A DNA stretch of 64,000 nucleotides from an uncultured Prevotella sp. (GTDB lineage Bacteria > Bacteroidota > Bacteroidia > Bacteroidales > Bacteroidaceae), in the NCBI GenBank assembly GCA_900770025.1, contig CAAGIW010000013.1, positions 62,001 through 126,000 on the forward strand, read 5' to 3'. Position 1 is the stretch's first letter, and the number at the start of each line of letters is the position of its first letter. The notes beneath the pieces are model-generated. The model did no database searches. It was not told the DNA's origin and saw nothing but the letters and a program-made list of their open reading frames with translations. A program made the position numbers and the translations under genes. Below, piece by piece: positions 35,946 to 43,993 of the stretch.

Positions 35946-37112
35946 CTATTTCTTCTTTCCATGAGGTCCTGGCGCAAAGGGCGACTGCTCGGTGGCTGTG
36001 TTCTCCTCTTTGGCCTCTTCTGCCACGCTGATTTCCGTAATCACCGGTGTGCCTACGGCTATTCCGCCCAGCACTTCAGTATGTATGCCGTCGGTCAATC
36101 CTGTCTGCAGGGCATGTGCTTTGAGGGTATTGCCTTCTATGGTCCACACCTTGTTCTTCCCGTCGCAGTCGGCAATGACGTACTTGCTGCCCAGAATCTC
36201 CTTGGCAGGGGTGAAGCGCAGGGCCTTTTGTGGCACATAGGTCACATTGGTCTTTTCTGCTGTATAGATGGTTACGTTGGCTGTCAGTCCGGGTTTCAGT
36301 TTCAAATCGGCGTTGGGAGCGCTGATCACCACTTCGTATGTCACCACATTGTTGGTTGTTATTGCCTCTTGGCGCACCTGTGTCACCACTCCTTCAAATG
36401 TGTCGTTGGCGTAGGCATCCACAGTGAAGACCACCCGTTCGCCTTCTTTCACCTCACCGATGTCGGCTTCATCGATGTCGGCAATCACTCTCATGTCAGT
36501 AAGATTCTGAGCGATGGTAAACAGTTCCGGAGTGTTGAAGCTTGCGGCCACGGTCTGACCTTCCTCTACCGATTTTGACAGCACCACTCCGTCGATGGGC
36601 GAGGTGATGGTGGCATAGCCCAGATTGGTCTGCGCCTTGTTCACTGCCTCTTTGGCCTGTGTTGCGCTCTCCTGTGCTTTCCGCAGACTCAGTTGGGCTT
36701 GTTCGTAGTCGTCTGCGCTTACTAATCCTTTCTCAAACAGTGTCTTGTATCTGCCGAAATTGTTGCGCTCGTAGTCCAATGTGCTTTGAGCTGCGTTCAG
36801 ATTGGCTTTGGCATTGTTGAGTTCACTCACCAGATTGGTCTTGTCCAGTTCGGCGATTACCTGTCCTTTGGTCACCACGCTGTTGTAGTCAACGTATAGT
36901 TTGCTCACGATGCCCGACACCTGTGTGCCCACTGTCACCGATGTTACAGGCTCAATGGTTCCCGTGGCTGTGATGGAGTTCTGGATGCTTCCTTTCTCTA
37001 TCTTTTCTGTTTTGATTTCCAAAGACTTGTCTTCGTTCTTGAAAGCAAAGATGAAAACACATATCAGGGCTATCAGAATCACTGAGCCGAGGATGATTTT
37101 ATTCCTGTTCAT
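35946..37112 (-). CDS. HlyD/MacA-type periplasmic adaptor (membrane fusion protein)
   Basis: A protein of about 388 residues from ATG 37112 (MNRNKIILGSVILIALICVF), which starts with a membrane anchor; the frame is open to 37157 but that extension overlaps the TolC stop. The barrel-sandwich (lipoyl) parts are GTQVSGIVSKLYVDYNSVV and GYATITSPIDGVVLSKSV. Between them lies a coiled-coil hairpin (about 95-165) that meets TolC. The C-terminal beta-barrel contains LKPGLTANVTIYT. It bridges the MacB-like pump and the TolC-like channel. Confidence 0.93.
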   Translation of the reverse strand: MNRNKIILGSVILIALICVFIFAFKNEDKSLEIKTEKIEKGSIQNSITATGTIEPVTSVTVGTQVSGIVSKLYVDYNSVVTKGQVIAELDKTNLVSELNNAKANLNAAQSTLDYERNNFGRYKTLFEKGLVSADDYEQAQLSLRKAQESATQAKEAVNKAQTNLGYATITSPIDGVVLSKSVEEGQTVAASFNTPELFTIAQNLTDMRVIADIDEADIGEVKEGERVVFTVDAYANDTFEGVVTQVRQEAITTNNVVTYEVVISAPNADLKLKPGLTANVTIYTAEKTNVTYVPQKALRFTPAKEILGSKYVIADCDGKNKVWTIEGNTLKAHALQTGLTDGIHTEVLGGIAVGTPVITEISVAEEAKEENTATEQSPFAPGPHGKKK

Positions 37113-37128
37113 AATTGTATAGTGTTTT

Positions 37129-38466
37129 TTATTGGGCGTAGAATTGTAGCATTTCAATATTCAGTATGGTGAGATATTTACTTTGCAGTTTGGATTGCAG
37201 GGCTTGCAGCAGACTCACCTTTTCGGTGGTCAGTTCGATAATGTTTTTCAAACCTAATTGGAATTGCTGCTCCAGCAGGTTGTAGCTTTCCTGTTTGCTG
37301 TTCACGTTGGCTATCGAAGATTTGAACAGTTGCTGGTTGCTGGCGGCGTCTAACCAGTAGTTTTCTATTGTATTGTACAGGTCTTTCTTGCTCTGTTCCA
37401 GATCGAGCTTGCTGTTTATCCATTCATACTTGGCCTTGTTGGTGGCAGTTTTTGTCTGTCGCTGGTCATAGATGGGGATGGAAATGCTCACGCCTGCCAT
37501 CATGTCGAAATTGGTTTTCATCTGGCGCTGCCATGCAAAGTCGTCTCTCGATGATGTGTTGGTGCTCACGCCGGCCGACATGCTTAGGGTGGGGTAGTAG
37601 CCAGCCTTGGCAATCTTCACGTTGACTTCCTGCTCCGATATGCTGTTCTCGGCCTTCCTTATTTCTGGACGCAGTGTCAGTGCGGCGTTATAAACGTCGT
37701 GCAACACGGGCAGCGTCTGCAGAGCCTCGCTGTCTTCTGTCAGGGGCACCTGCACCTCAAAGTGTGTGGTGTCGGGCAATTCCAGAATCTGTTTCAGTTG
37801 AAGTCTGTATTTCTCGAAATTGGTTTGGGCTTCCACCAGATTATATTGGTCTTGGGCTGTTTGGGCAGACAGTTGTGCCACATCCACTTTCGACAGTTTG
37901 CCCACCTCCATCATCACCTTGCCTCTCTCTTCGTTGGCCACGCTGTTGGCCACGCTGCTTCGGTTCACCTCTATGGCTTCCTTCAGGTAGAGCAGTTGCA
38001 CGTAGAGTTTCATTATCTGTTCTTGGATGGTTTTGGCATTGACGGCAGAGTCCAGTTCGGCTTCCGTCTCATACAGTTTGTTCAGTTTGATGGTGTTGTG
38101 GTTCTTGTTTCCGTTCCACACTGTCCAGTTGCCACTCACCCCGTAACTGCCTACGTAGTATTCCTTCTTCACACCGCTGGTCACCTGTCCGTTGCTCACT
38201 GTACTGGTGTTGCCGCTCATCCATGGCCTGTAGCCGAAGGATTGGCTGGTTGATGCACTGAGCGATGGCAATAGCGCAGCCTTTGCCTGTTTGGTGCTCT
38301 CCTTGGAAATGGCAATCTGGTTGGCTGATTTCCTGATGGAAATGTTGTTGGCCAGAGCATAGTCCAAACAGTCTTTCAGCGACCACACCCCCTTTTGCTG
38401 TGCCGTTGCTCCCTGCAAGGCAAAGAAACATGCCATGCAGCAAGCCCATACTCTCGTTCTGTTCAT
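37129..38466 (-). CDS. TolC-family outer-membrane efflux protein
   Basis: A protein of 445 residues with a signal peptide (MNRTRVWACCMACFFALQGATA). It has two OEP repeats, each with long coiled-coil helices; typical entry is WSLKDCLDYALANNISIRKS and the second repeat begins near 270 (ALTLRPEIRKAENSISEQE). It forms the outer-membrane exit duct of the tripartite system encoded downstream. It is the first gene of the six-gene operon tolC-hlyD-ATPase-permease-kinase-regulator. Confidence 0.93.
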   Translation of the reverse strand: MNRTRVWACCMACFFALQGATAQQKGVWSLKDCLDYALANNISIRKSANQIAISKESTKQAKAALLPSLSASTSQSFGYRPWMSGNTSTVSNGQVTSGVKKEYYVGSYGVSGNWTVWNGNKNHNTIKLNKLYETEAELDSAVNAKTIQEQIMKLYVQLLYLKEAIEVNRSSVANSVANEERGKVMMEVGKLSKVDVAQLSAQTAQDQYNLVEAQTNFEKYRLQLKQILELPDTTHFEVQVPLTEDSEALQTLPVLHDVYNAALTLRPEIRKAENSISEQEVNVKIAKAGYYPTLSMSAGVSTNTSSRDDFAWQRQMKTNFDMMAGVSISIPIYDQRQTKTATNKAKYEWINSKLDLEQSKKDLYNTIENYWLDAASNQQLFKSSIANVNSKQESYNLLEQQFQLGLKNIIELTTEKVSLLQALQSKLQSKYLTILNIEMLQFYAQ

Positions 38467-38492
38467 GTTTGTTTTTATCCTTTATTTGTCTG

Positions 38493-38500
38493 CAAAGTTA
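38493..38500 (-). promoter_or_regulatory. Promoter -7 element of the efflux/two-component operon
   Basis: TAACTTTG on the minus strand, 27 nt upstream of the tolC-like start. It is the only clear promoter seen for the six genes. Confidence 0.55.
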
Positions 38501-38601
38501 TGATATGCAATCTGGAGTGAGAAAACAATTAGACAGATAAAAACGAATTAGTAGAGCAGAATTGTGAAAAAATCGACAAAAGAAAAGATGTTTAAGACAA
38601 A

Positions 38602-39204
38602 TTAACGCAATTCTTGGATGCGTGCCACATATTTTCCGATGATGTCAAACTCCAGGTTAACCTTGGTGCCCACGGCAATGTCGCAGAAGTTGGTGTGCGT
38701 GCGAGTGTAGGGAATGATTGCCACCTGAAAGGTTGACTTGGTGGGATTACACACGGTGAGCGACACTCCGTTGACTGCCACACTGCCCTTGTCCACAGTG
38801 AAGTAGCCCTTCCTGATGTCCTCCTCCTGCGGCTCATACTCAAAGGTGTAGTAGGTGCTTCCGTCTGCATCCTCCATGGCGATGCAGGTGGCGGTGGTAT
38901 CTACATGGCCTTGTACGATATGGCCGTCCAATCTGCCGTTCATCATCATCGAGCGTTCCACATTCACCTTGTCGCCCACGTGCAGCAGTCCCAGATTGCT
39001 GCGGTCAAGAGTCTCCTTGATAGCAGTCACGGTGTAGCAGTTCTTGTCGATGGAGACCACGGTGAGACATACGCCGTTATGCGCCACACTCTGGTCGATG
39101 GTGAGTTCTGGTGCAAAGTCACACTCCAACGTGAAATCCATGTTGCCCCCTTTGGCATTGATTGCCTTGACGGTTGCCAAACCTTCGATGATACCGGAAA
39201 ACAT
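38602..39204 (-). CDS. ribE: Riboflavin synthase alpha chain
   Basis: A protein of 200 residues with two tandem lumazine-binding domains. The first starts MFSGIIEGLATVK and has AHNGVCLTVV; the second has LDGHIVQGHVDTTA and AVNGVSLTVCN. The repeated GVxLTV motif and the length are those of riboflavin synthase, which converts two 6,7-dimethyl-8-ribityllumazine molecules into riboflavin and a pyrimidinedione. Riboflavin feeds FMN and FAD for the Nqr complex encoded divergently next door. It appears monocistronic, with an unusually long leader. Confidence 0.95.
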   Translation of the reverse strand: MFSGIIEGLATVKAINAKGGNMDFTLECDFAPELTIDQSVAHNGVCLTVVSIDKNCYTVTAIKETLDRSNLGLLHVGDKVNVERSMMMNGRLDGHIVQGHVDTTATCIAMEDADGSTYYTFEYEPQEEDIRKGYFTVDKGSVAVNGVSLTVCNPTKSTFQVAIIPYTRTHTNFCDIAVGTKVNLEFDIIGKYVARIQELR

Positions 39205-39475
39205 AATGTATTGATGTCTGTAAGTTACGGATAAAAAGGGAACGCACCGCGATTGTGATGAAAACTCCTATTTGAATAAGATTAGAGTGCTACCGGTCTT
39301 TGTAATCCACCGACAGGTATCTGCTATTTGCAATGAAACACTGCAAATTGTGGCCCGCCATTAACGCAGTAGTGTGCTCCTGTTTTCAATGTTATTTGAT
39401 GAGTATCCCGATCTGATCGGTGCGCCCCACATGTTTCTTTGCTGCAAAGTTACGAAAAATAATGTTGTCTCCAAA
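39205..39475 (-). promoter_or_regulatory. ribE promoter and ~230-nt leader
   Basis: TTTG (minus strand, 39472-39475), 19 nt, then TAACTTTG (39445-39452) is an excellent promoter match. Transcription from it would give a leader of about 230 nt before ribE. The leader can fold a strong hairpin at 39326-39348 (ATTTGCA/TGCAAAT) and has smaller GC pairings. It does not show the conserved blocks of the FMN riboswitch, and no other known class is recognised. Confidence 0.6.
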
Positions 39476-39541
39476 TGATTGGGCACATTTTGTTGTGCTT
39501 TTCCTCGTGGTGTCACGCCCTGCTTCCACGCAGGTTCGGTG

Positions 39542-39925
39542 TAAGAAAGTTGAGGAGATGGAAAGAACAAGGGTCTCACCCGGCCTCCCCAAGGGGAGGA
39601 GAAGGGAGCATGAAAGCCCCACCCGACCTCCCCAAGGGGAGGAGAATAAAATATGAACGTAGTAATTTGATTAAAGGATAAGTGATTGATTATGAGATAA
39701 TAATGCACTTTCAAGAATCCGGTTGAATGCTGTTTGCATTCCAGGGCGAATGGGGGCGTTTTCTAAAACTGCCACTTTTGCATTCTAAAACTGCCGATTT
39801 TGCGCTCCAAAACTGCCACTTTTGCATTCTAAAACTGCCGATTTTGCGCTCCAAAACTGCCAGTTTTGCATTGCAAAAGTGGCAGTTTTGCGTCCCAAAA
39901 TGGTGCGTTTTGCAAAACGACACGT
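39542..39925 (-). repeat. Composite dispersed repeat R3 (seven-unit array, two hairpins)
   Basis: This is the reverse orientation of R1. From right to left it has GTTTTGCAAAAC (39907-39918), seven 22-bp units at 39760-39913, the linker with CTGTTTGCATTCC and GGATAAGTGATTGA (plus strand), and CCTCCCCAAGGGGAGG at 39627-39642 and 39584-39599. The far end, TAAGAAAGTTGAGGAG (39542-39557), equals the right end of R1. In element orientation the unit cores read CGCACCA, CTGCCAC, CTGGCAG, TCGGCAG, GTGGCAG, TCGGCAG, GTGGCAG. It lies between divergent ribE and nqrA, upstream of both promoters' genes but outside the core promoters. Confidence 0.9.
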
Positions 39926-39976
39926 AGGAAGCTGCATTTTTCCCCGTATGAAAAGGCTACTTTTCCTGTTTTTTTG

Positions 39977-39984
39977 TAATTTTG
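39977..39984 (+). promoter_or_regulatory. Promoter -7 element of the nqr operon
   Basis: TAATTTTG, 25 nt upstream of the nqrA start; no well-spaced TTG. Confidence 0.45.
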
Positions 39985-40009
39985 CGCTGTCGTATATACA
40001 TTATATATT

Positions 40010-41365
40010 ATGGTAAAAGTCATAAGAACAAGAAAAGGATTGGACATCCGTCTTCAAGGGAAAGCTGACAAGACCAAGGTGCTCGCCTCTGCTTCTTCCA
40101 AACTCTATGCCATGCAGCCGTCCGATTTTGTGGGCGTGGTGCCAAAACTGATGGTGAAAGAGGGGGATAGCGTCAAGGCCGGAAGTGCCTTGTTTGTCAA
40201 CAAAGCCTGCGCTTCTGTGTCGTTTCCCTCGCCGGTCAGCGGCAGGGTGATGTCGGTAAGGAGAGGGCTACGCAGAAAGATTGAGGCCGTTATTATCGAG
40301 CCTGACGGGAAAGACGAGGCAGTGGATTTCGGTGTGAAAGACCCCTTGCGGATGGATGGTGCCGAGGTTTTGGAAGCACTGCTCCAGAGTGGTCTGTTCG
40401 GTTTTATCCGCCAGTTGCCCTATGCCATATCGGCATTGCCTACAGAGAAACCCAAGGCCATCTTCATCTCAGCGTTGCGAGACATGCCTCTTGCCGCTGA
40501 CTTTGAGGTGGAGTTGCAGGGACAGGAGACGATATTCCAAAGCGGTTTGGATGCTCTGTCGAGGATGGCACCCGTACATCTCGGCATCGGAGTGAAACAG
40601 CAAAGCCGTGCGCTCCGTGAGGCGAAGAACGTGGAGATCACTGCTTACGACGGTCCCTGTCCTGTGGGCAATGTGGGCGTGCAGGTAAATCACGTGTCCC
40701 CTGTCAACAAGGGCGAAGTGGTGTGGACGGTGGACCCCTCTGTGGTCATCTTTATCGGAAGACTCTTTACCAAAGGCAGGGTAGATTTGAGCCGTGTCAT
40801 AGCCTTGGCAGGCAGTGAGGTGTCAGAGCCTGCCTATTATCATGCCATTGTGGGTGCGCAACTGTCTTCTGTTCTTGACGGCAAACTGGCGGATGCTGCT
40901 TACAGTCGGCGCATCATCAATGGCAATGTGCTCACGGGAGTGCCAACCAGTAAGGATGGCTTCTTGGGAGCATTGACCTCTGAGATTACGGTGATACCCG
41001 AGGGCGATGATGTGAATGAGGCATTTGGATGGATCATGCCCAGGCTCAGTCAGTTCTCAGCCAGCAGAAGTTATTTCTCATGGTTGTGTGGCAAAAGGGA
41101 GTATGCGCCCGATGCCCGCATCAAGGGAGGCAAGCGCCATTGCATCATGAGTGGCGAATACGACAAGGTGTTTCCCATGAACATTTTTCCCGAGTATCTT
41201 ATCAAGGCCATCATCGCTGGCGACATCGACAAGATGGAGGAACTGGGCATCTACGAAGTGGCGCCCGAGGACTTCGCATTGGCCGAGTTTGTGTGCAGCT
41301 CAAAGATGGAGTTGCAGCGTATCGTGCGTGAGGGCTTGGACATGTTGCGTAAAGAAGAAAACTAA
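40010..41365 (+). CDS. nqrA: Na+-translocating NADH:quinone reductase subunit A
   Basis: A protein of 451 residues, the usual NqrA size, without membrane helices. The N-terminal part starts VIRTRKGLDIRLQGKAD, and a barrel-sandwich region follows (VKEGDSVKAGSALFVNK, SFPSPVSGRVMSVRRG). GNVGVQVNHVSPVNKG and GKRHCIMSGEYDKVFPMN are also family stretches. NqrA sits on the cytoplasmic face of the six-subunit sodium pump and contributes to quinone binding. It is first in the nqrABCDEF operon, with nqrB 11 nt downstream. Confidence 0.97.
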   Translation: MVKVIRTRKGLDIRLQGKADKTKVLASASSKLYAMQPSDFVGVVPKLMVKEGDSVKAGSALFVNKACASVSFPSPVSGRVMSVRRGLRRKIEAVIIEPDGKDEAVDFGVKDPLRMDGAEVLEALLQSGLFGFIRQLPYAISALPTEKPKAIFISALRDMPLAADFEVELQGQETIFQSGLDALSRMAPVHLGIGVKQQSRALREAKNVEITAYDGPCPVGNVGVQVNHVSPVNKGEVVWTVDPSVVIFIGRLFTKGRVDLSRVIALAGSEVSEPAYYHAIVGAQLSSVLDGKLADAAYSRRIINGNVLTGVPTSKDGFLGALTSEITVIPEGDDVNEAFGWIMPRLSQFSASRSYFSWLCGKREYAPDARIKGGKRHCIMSGEYDKVFPMNIFPEYLIKAIIAGDIDKMEELGIYEVAPEDFALAEFVCSSKMELQRIVREGLDMLRKEEN

Positions 41366-41376
41366 GAGTACGGAGT

Positions 41377-42534
41377 ATGAAAAGTTTAAGAGAATATTTG
41401 AACCGGATAAAGCCGAACTTTGAGAAGGATGGCAAGCTGCATTTGTTTCACAGCTTGTACGATGGTATGGAAACATTTCTGTATGTGCCCAATGCCACAG
41501 CCCAATGCGGCACCAACATCCACGATGCCATCGATTCCAAGCGCATCATGAGTGTGGTGGTCATAGCACTGCTTCCTGCCTTGTTTTTCGGCATGTATAA
41601 TGTGGGCTACCAGAACTTCTTGGCGGCCGGCACGCTGGCCGAGGCCTCTTTTTGGGAACTGTTTGCCTTTGGAGCAGTGATGACAATCCCCAAGATTCTG
41701 GTCAGCTATATTGTGGGCCTGGGCATCGAGTTTGCGTGGGCTCAATGGAAGGGGGAAGAGATTCAAGAGGGTTATCTCGTGTCGGGCATCATCATCCCGA
41801 TGATATTGCCGGTGGGTTGTCCCTTGTGGATACTGGCGCTTGCCGTGGCCTTTGCCGTGATCTTTGGCAAGGAGATATTCGGCGGCACAGGCATGAACAT
41901 CTTCAATGTGGCACTGTTGGCCCGTGCTTTCCTGTTTTTCTCCTATCCTTCCAAGATGAGCGGCGACTCTGTCTGGGTGGCATCTGAAAGTATGTTGGGC
42001 TTGGGCAACACACTGCCCGACACCTTTACGCAGGCCACTCCGTTGGCATTGGCCGGCAAGGAGGCCTATTCTCAGGTGCCTGTGATGGACATGATTACCG
42101 GTTTGATACCCGGAAGTATCGGAGAAACGAGCGTCATTGCCATTGCCATAGGGGCTTTTATCCTGCTGTTGACGGGCATTGCCAGTTGGCGCACCATGCT
42201 GAGTGTCTTCGTTGGGGGTGCCTTGATGGCGTGGCTCTATGAGCATATTGGAGCTTCGGCCATGCCGTGGTATCATCATCTGTTGTTGGGTGGCTTCGCT
42301 TTCGGTGCCGTGTTCATGGCCACCGATCCTGTCACCTCCGCCCGAACGGAATGCGGAAAGTATGTGTATGGCTTTCTCATTGGCGTTGTGGCCATCACGG
42401 TGAGGGTGCTCAACCCTGGCTATCCCGAGGGCATGATGCTCGCCATCCTGCTGATGAACATGTTTGCGCCCCTGATTGACTATTGCGTGGTGCAGAGAAA
42501 CATTGCGCAGCGTCGTAACAGAATAAGGAAATAA
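41377..42534 (+). CDS. nqrB: Na+-translocating NADH:quinone reductase subunit B
   Basis: A protein of 385 residues with about ten membrane helices. The FMN attachment motif D-x-x-(S/T)-x-A-T appears as DTFTQAT, with Thr221 the likely phosphoester-linked FMN residue. ATDPVTSARTECGKYVYGF and LNPGYPEGMMLAILLMN are typical of NqrB and RnfD. It carries sodium- and electron-transfer steps and the quinone site of the complex. Attachment of FMN needs ApbE, which is not in the window. Confidence 0.97.
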   Translation: MKSLREYLNRIKPNFEKDGKLHLFHSLYDGMETFLYVPNATAQCGTNIHDAIDSKRIMSVVVIALLPALFFGMYNVGYQNFLAAGTLAEASFWELFAFGAVMTIPKILVSYIVGLGIEFAWAQWKGEEIQEGYLVSGIIIPMILPVGCPLWILALAVAFAVIFGKEIFGGTGMNIFNVALLARAFLFFSYPSKMSGDSVWVASESMLGLGNTLPDTFTQATPLALAGKEAYSQVPVMDMITGLIPGSIGETSVIAIAIGAFILLLTGIASWRTMLSVFVGGALMAWLYEHIGASAMPWYHHLLLGGFAFGAVFMATDPVTSARTECGKYVYGFLIGVVAITVRVLNPGYPEGMMLAILLMNMFAPLIDYCVVQRNIAQRRNRIRK

Positions 42535-42546
42535 TACAGAATCACC

Positions 42547-43272
42547 ATGAAGATAAATACCAATTCCAACAAATACATCATTATTTACAGTGGAGTAATG
42601 GTGGTGATTGTGGCATTCGTACTGGCTTTTGTATATCAGTCGCTCAAGAGCCTGCAGGATGCCAATGTGGCACTCGACAAGAAAAAGCAGATACTGGCCG
42701 CCCTGAACATACGCGACCTGACGGACGAGCAGGCTGCTGCGCGATATGCCGAAGTGGTGGAAGCCGACAGGGTGGTGGATGCAAACGGTCATGTACTCGT
42801 CTCGGGTACGCCCGGCGGTGAGCAGGCTGCCTTTGCCATGAACAGCATCCCTGCCGACAAGAGTCGTCTGCCGATATACCTGTGCAAGGTGGATGGAAAA
42901 AGGAAATATGTGGTGCCTGTTTATGGCATGGGCCTCTGGGGAACCATCTGGGGCTACGTAGCCGTGAACGAAGATATGAAAACCATCTATGGAGCCTATT
43001 TCGATCATGCCAGCGAAACGGCTGGTCTGGGTGCGGAAATCAAAGACAGTCGTGCCTGGCAGGAGCAGTTTGCCGGAAAGCGCATCTACGATGACGACAA
43101 TGCAAAGGTGGTGTTGGCCGTGAAGAAGAAGAGCGAGGTCAAGGACACCACGTGTGAATGCGACGGTGTGACGGGTGCCACGCTCACCTCGGATGGCGTG
43201 GGCAAGATGCTCGAAAGCGGCTTGCTGCTCTACATCCCCTTCTTCCAGCAGGAGTGCAGTCAAACAGAATAA
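42547..43272 (+). CDS. nqrC: Na+-translocating NADH:quinone reductase subunit C
   Basis: A protein of 241 residues. One N-terminal helix (about 10-30) anchors a periplasmic FMN-binding domain. The flavinylation motif D-x-x-(S/T)-G-A-T is DGVTGAT, with Thr212 the expected FMN carrier, followed by LTSDGVGKML. GLWGTIWGYVAV and HASETAGLGAEI are typical family stretches. A 92-nt gap with a hairpin separates it from nqrD, the largest gap in the operon. Confidence 0.96.
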   Translation: MKINTNSNKYIIIYSGVMVVIVAFVLAFVYQSLKSLQDANVALDKKKQILAALNIRDLTDEQAAARYAEVVEADRVVDANGHVLVSGTPGGEQAAFAMNSIPADKSRLPIYLCKVDGKRKYVVPVYGMGLWGTIWGYVAVNEDMKTIYGAYFDHASETAGLGAEIKDSRAWQEQFAGKRIYDDDNAKVVLAVKKKSEVKDTTCECDGVTGATLTSDGVGKMLESGLLLYIPFFQQECSQTE

Positions 43273-43275
43273 CTG

Positions 43276-43334
43276 TTTCTCCCTGCCCAAGGGGTGATGC
43301 CGGGCTTGCCGGTTCATTGCCGTGGCGGGAGAAA
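43276..43334 (+). other. Intercistronic hairpin between nqrC and nqrD
   Basis: TTTCTCCC (43276-43283) pairs with GGGAGAAA (43327-43334), extended by GCC/GGC with a small bulge, and a smaller CCGG/CCGG pairing lies inside. There is no T tract, so mRNA processing or stability is more likely than termination. Confidence 0.45.
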
Positions 43335-43364
43335 TCGAATGAAACCAACGTTATTGAATAGATT

Positions 43365-43991
43365 ATGAAGAGTATATTATCTAAAAAGAACAGGGAGGTC
43401 TTTGCCAATCCCCTCAATCTTGACCATCCCATATTGGTGCAGGTGTTGGGCATCTGCTCTGCGTTGGCCGTCACGTCGCAGCTGAAGCCGGCCATCGTCA
43501 TGGGACTGGCTGTGACCGTGATCACGGCTTTTGCCAATGTGATTATATCGCTCATCCGCAACACCATCCCCACCAGAATACGTATCGTGGTGCAACTTGT
43601 GGTGGTGGCCGCCTTGGTCACGGTGGTAAGTCAGGTGCTGAAGGCTTTTGCCTATGATGTCAGTGTACAGCTTTCTGTATATGTGGGACTTATCATCACC
43701 AACTGCATCCTGATGGGACGCTTAGAGGCATTCGCCATGACCAACAAGCCCTGGCCTGCGTTTCTCGATGGTGTGAGCAACGGATTGGGCTATGCCATGG
43801 TGCTTGTCATTGTGGGCGGCGTGCGCGAACTGCTGGGCAGAGGCACGCTTTTGGGCATTCAGGTGGTGCCTTCGTTCCTGTATGATGCCGGCTATATGAA
43901 CAATGGCATGATGACCATGCCCGCCATGGCGCTCATCTTGCTGGGATGTGTAATCTGGGTACACCGTGCCCGCTTTTATAAGGAGAAGTAA
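43365..43991 (+). CDS. nqrD: Na+-translocating NADH:quinone reductase subunit D
   Basis: A protein of 208 residues with six membrane helices. It starts NREVFANPLNLDHPILVQVLGICSALAVTSQ-like (NPLNLDHPILVQVLGICS), and YVGLIITNCILMGRLEAFA holds the half-helix cysteine used, with NqrE, to bind the membrane 2Fe-2S cluster. DGVSNGLGYAMVL is also typical. Its stop is 2 nt from the start of nqrE. Confidence 0.97.
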   Translation: MKSILSKKNREVFANPLNLDHPILVQVLGICSALAVTSQLKPAIVMGLAVTVITAFANVIISLIRNTIPTRIRIVVQLVVVAALVTVVSQVLKAFAYDVSVQLSVYVGLIITNCILMGRLEAFAMTNKPWPAFLDGVSNGLGYAMVLVIVGGVRELLGRGTLLGIQVVPSFLYDAGYMNNGMMTMPAMALILLGCVIWVHRARFYKEK

Positions 43992-43993
43992 GT

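Noticed and set aside
39326..39400. Possible tRNA in the ribE leader
   Set aside because: There is no acceptor-stem pairing and no T-loop consensus GTTCGAnTC; the hairpin alone is insufficient.
39205..39444. FMN riboswitch upstream of ribE
   Set aside because: The conserved FMN aptamer blocks (such as AGGGGCAGGG and the CCGGCGGU-like core) are not present in the leader.
39760..39913. CRISPR array
   Set aside because: Units are only 22 bp with a 15-nt repeated part and about 7-nt gaps. There are no variable spacers of normal length and no cas genes.
41386..43317. Long minus-strand open frame (643 codons) opposite nqrB and nqrC
   Set aside because: It is antisense to two certain genes, has a composition typical of shadow frames (His/Gln rich) and no recognisable domain. 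The minus-strand frame at 11274-12560 opposite mutA/mutB is rejected for the same reason.
43305..43345. Third copy of the 80-bp repeat in the nqrC-nqrD gap
   Set aside because: Only a short stretch (GCCGTGGCGGGAGAAA versus GCCATGGCGAGAAA) is alike; the flanks do not align, so chance or deep decay is as likely.
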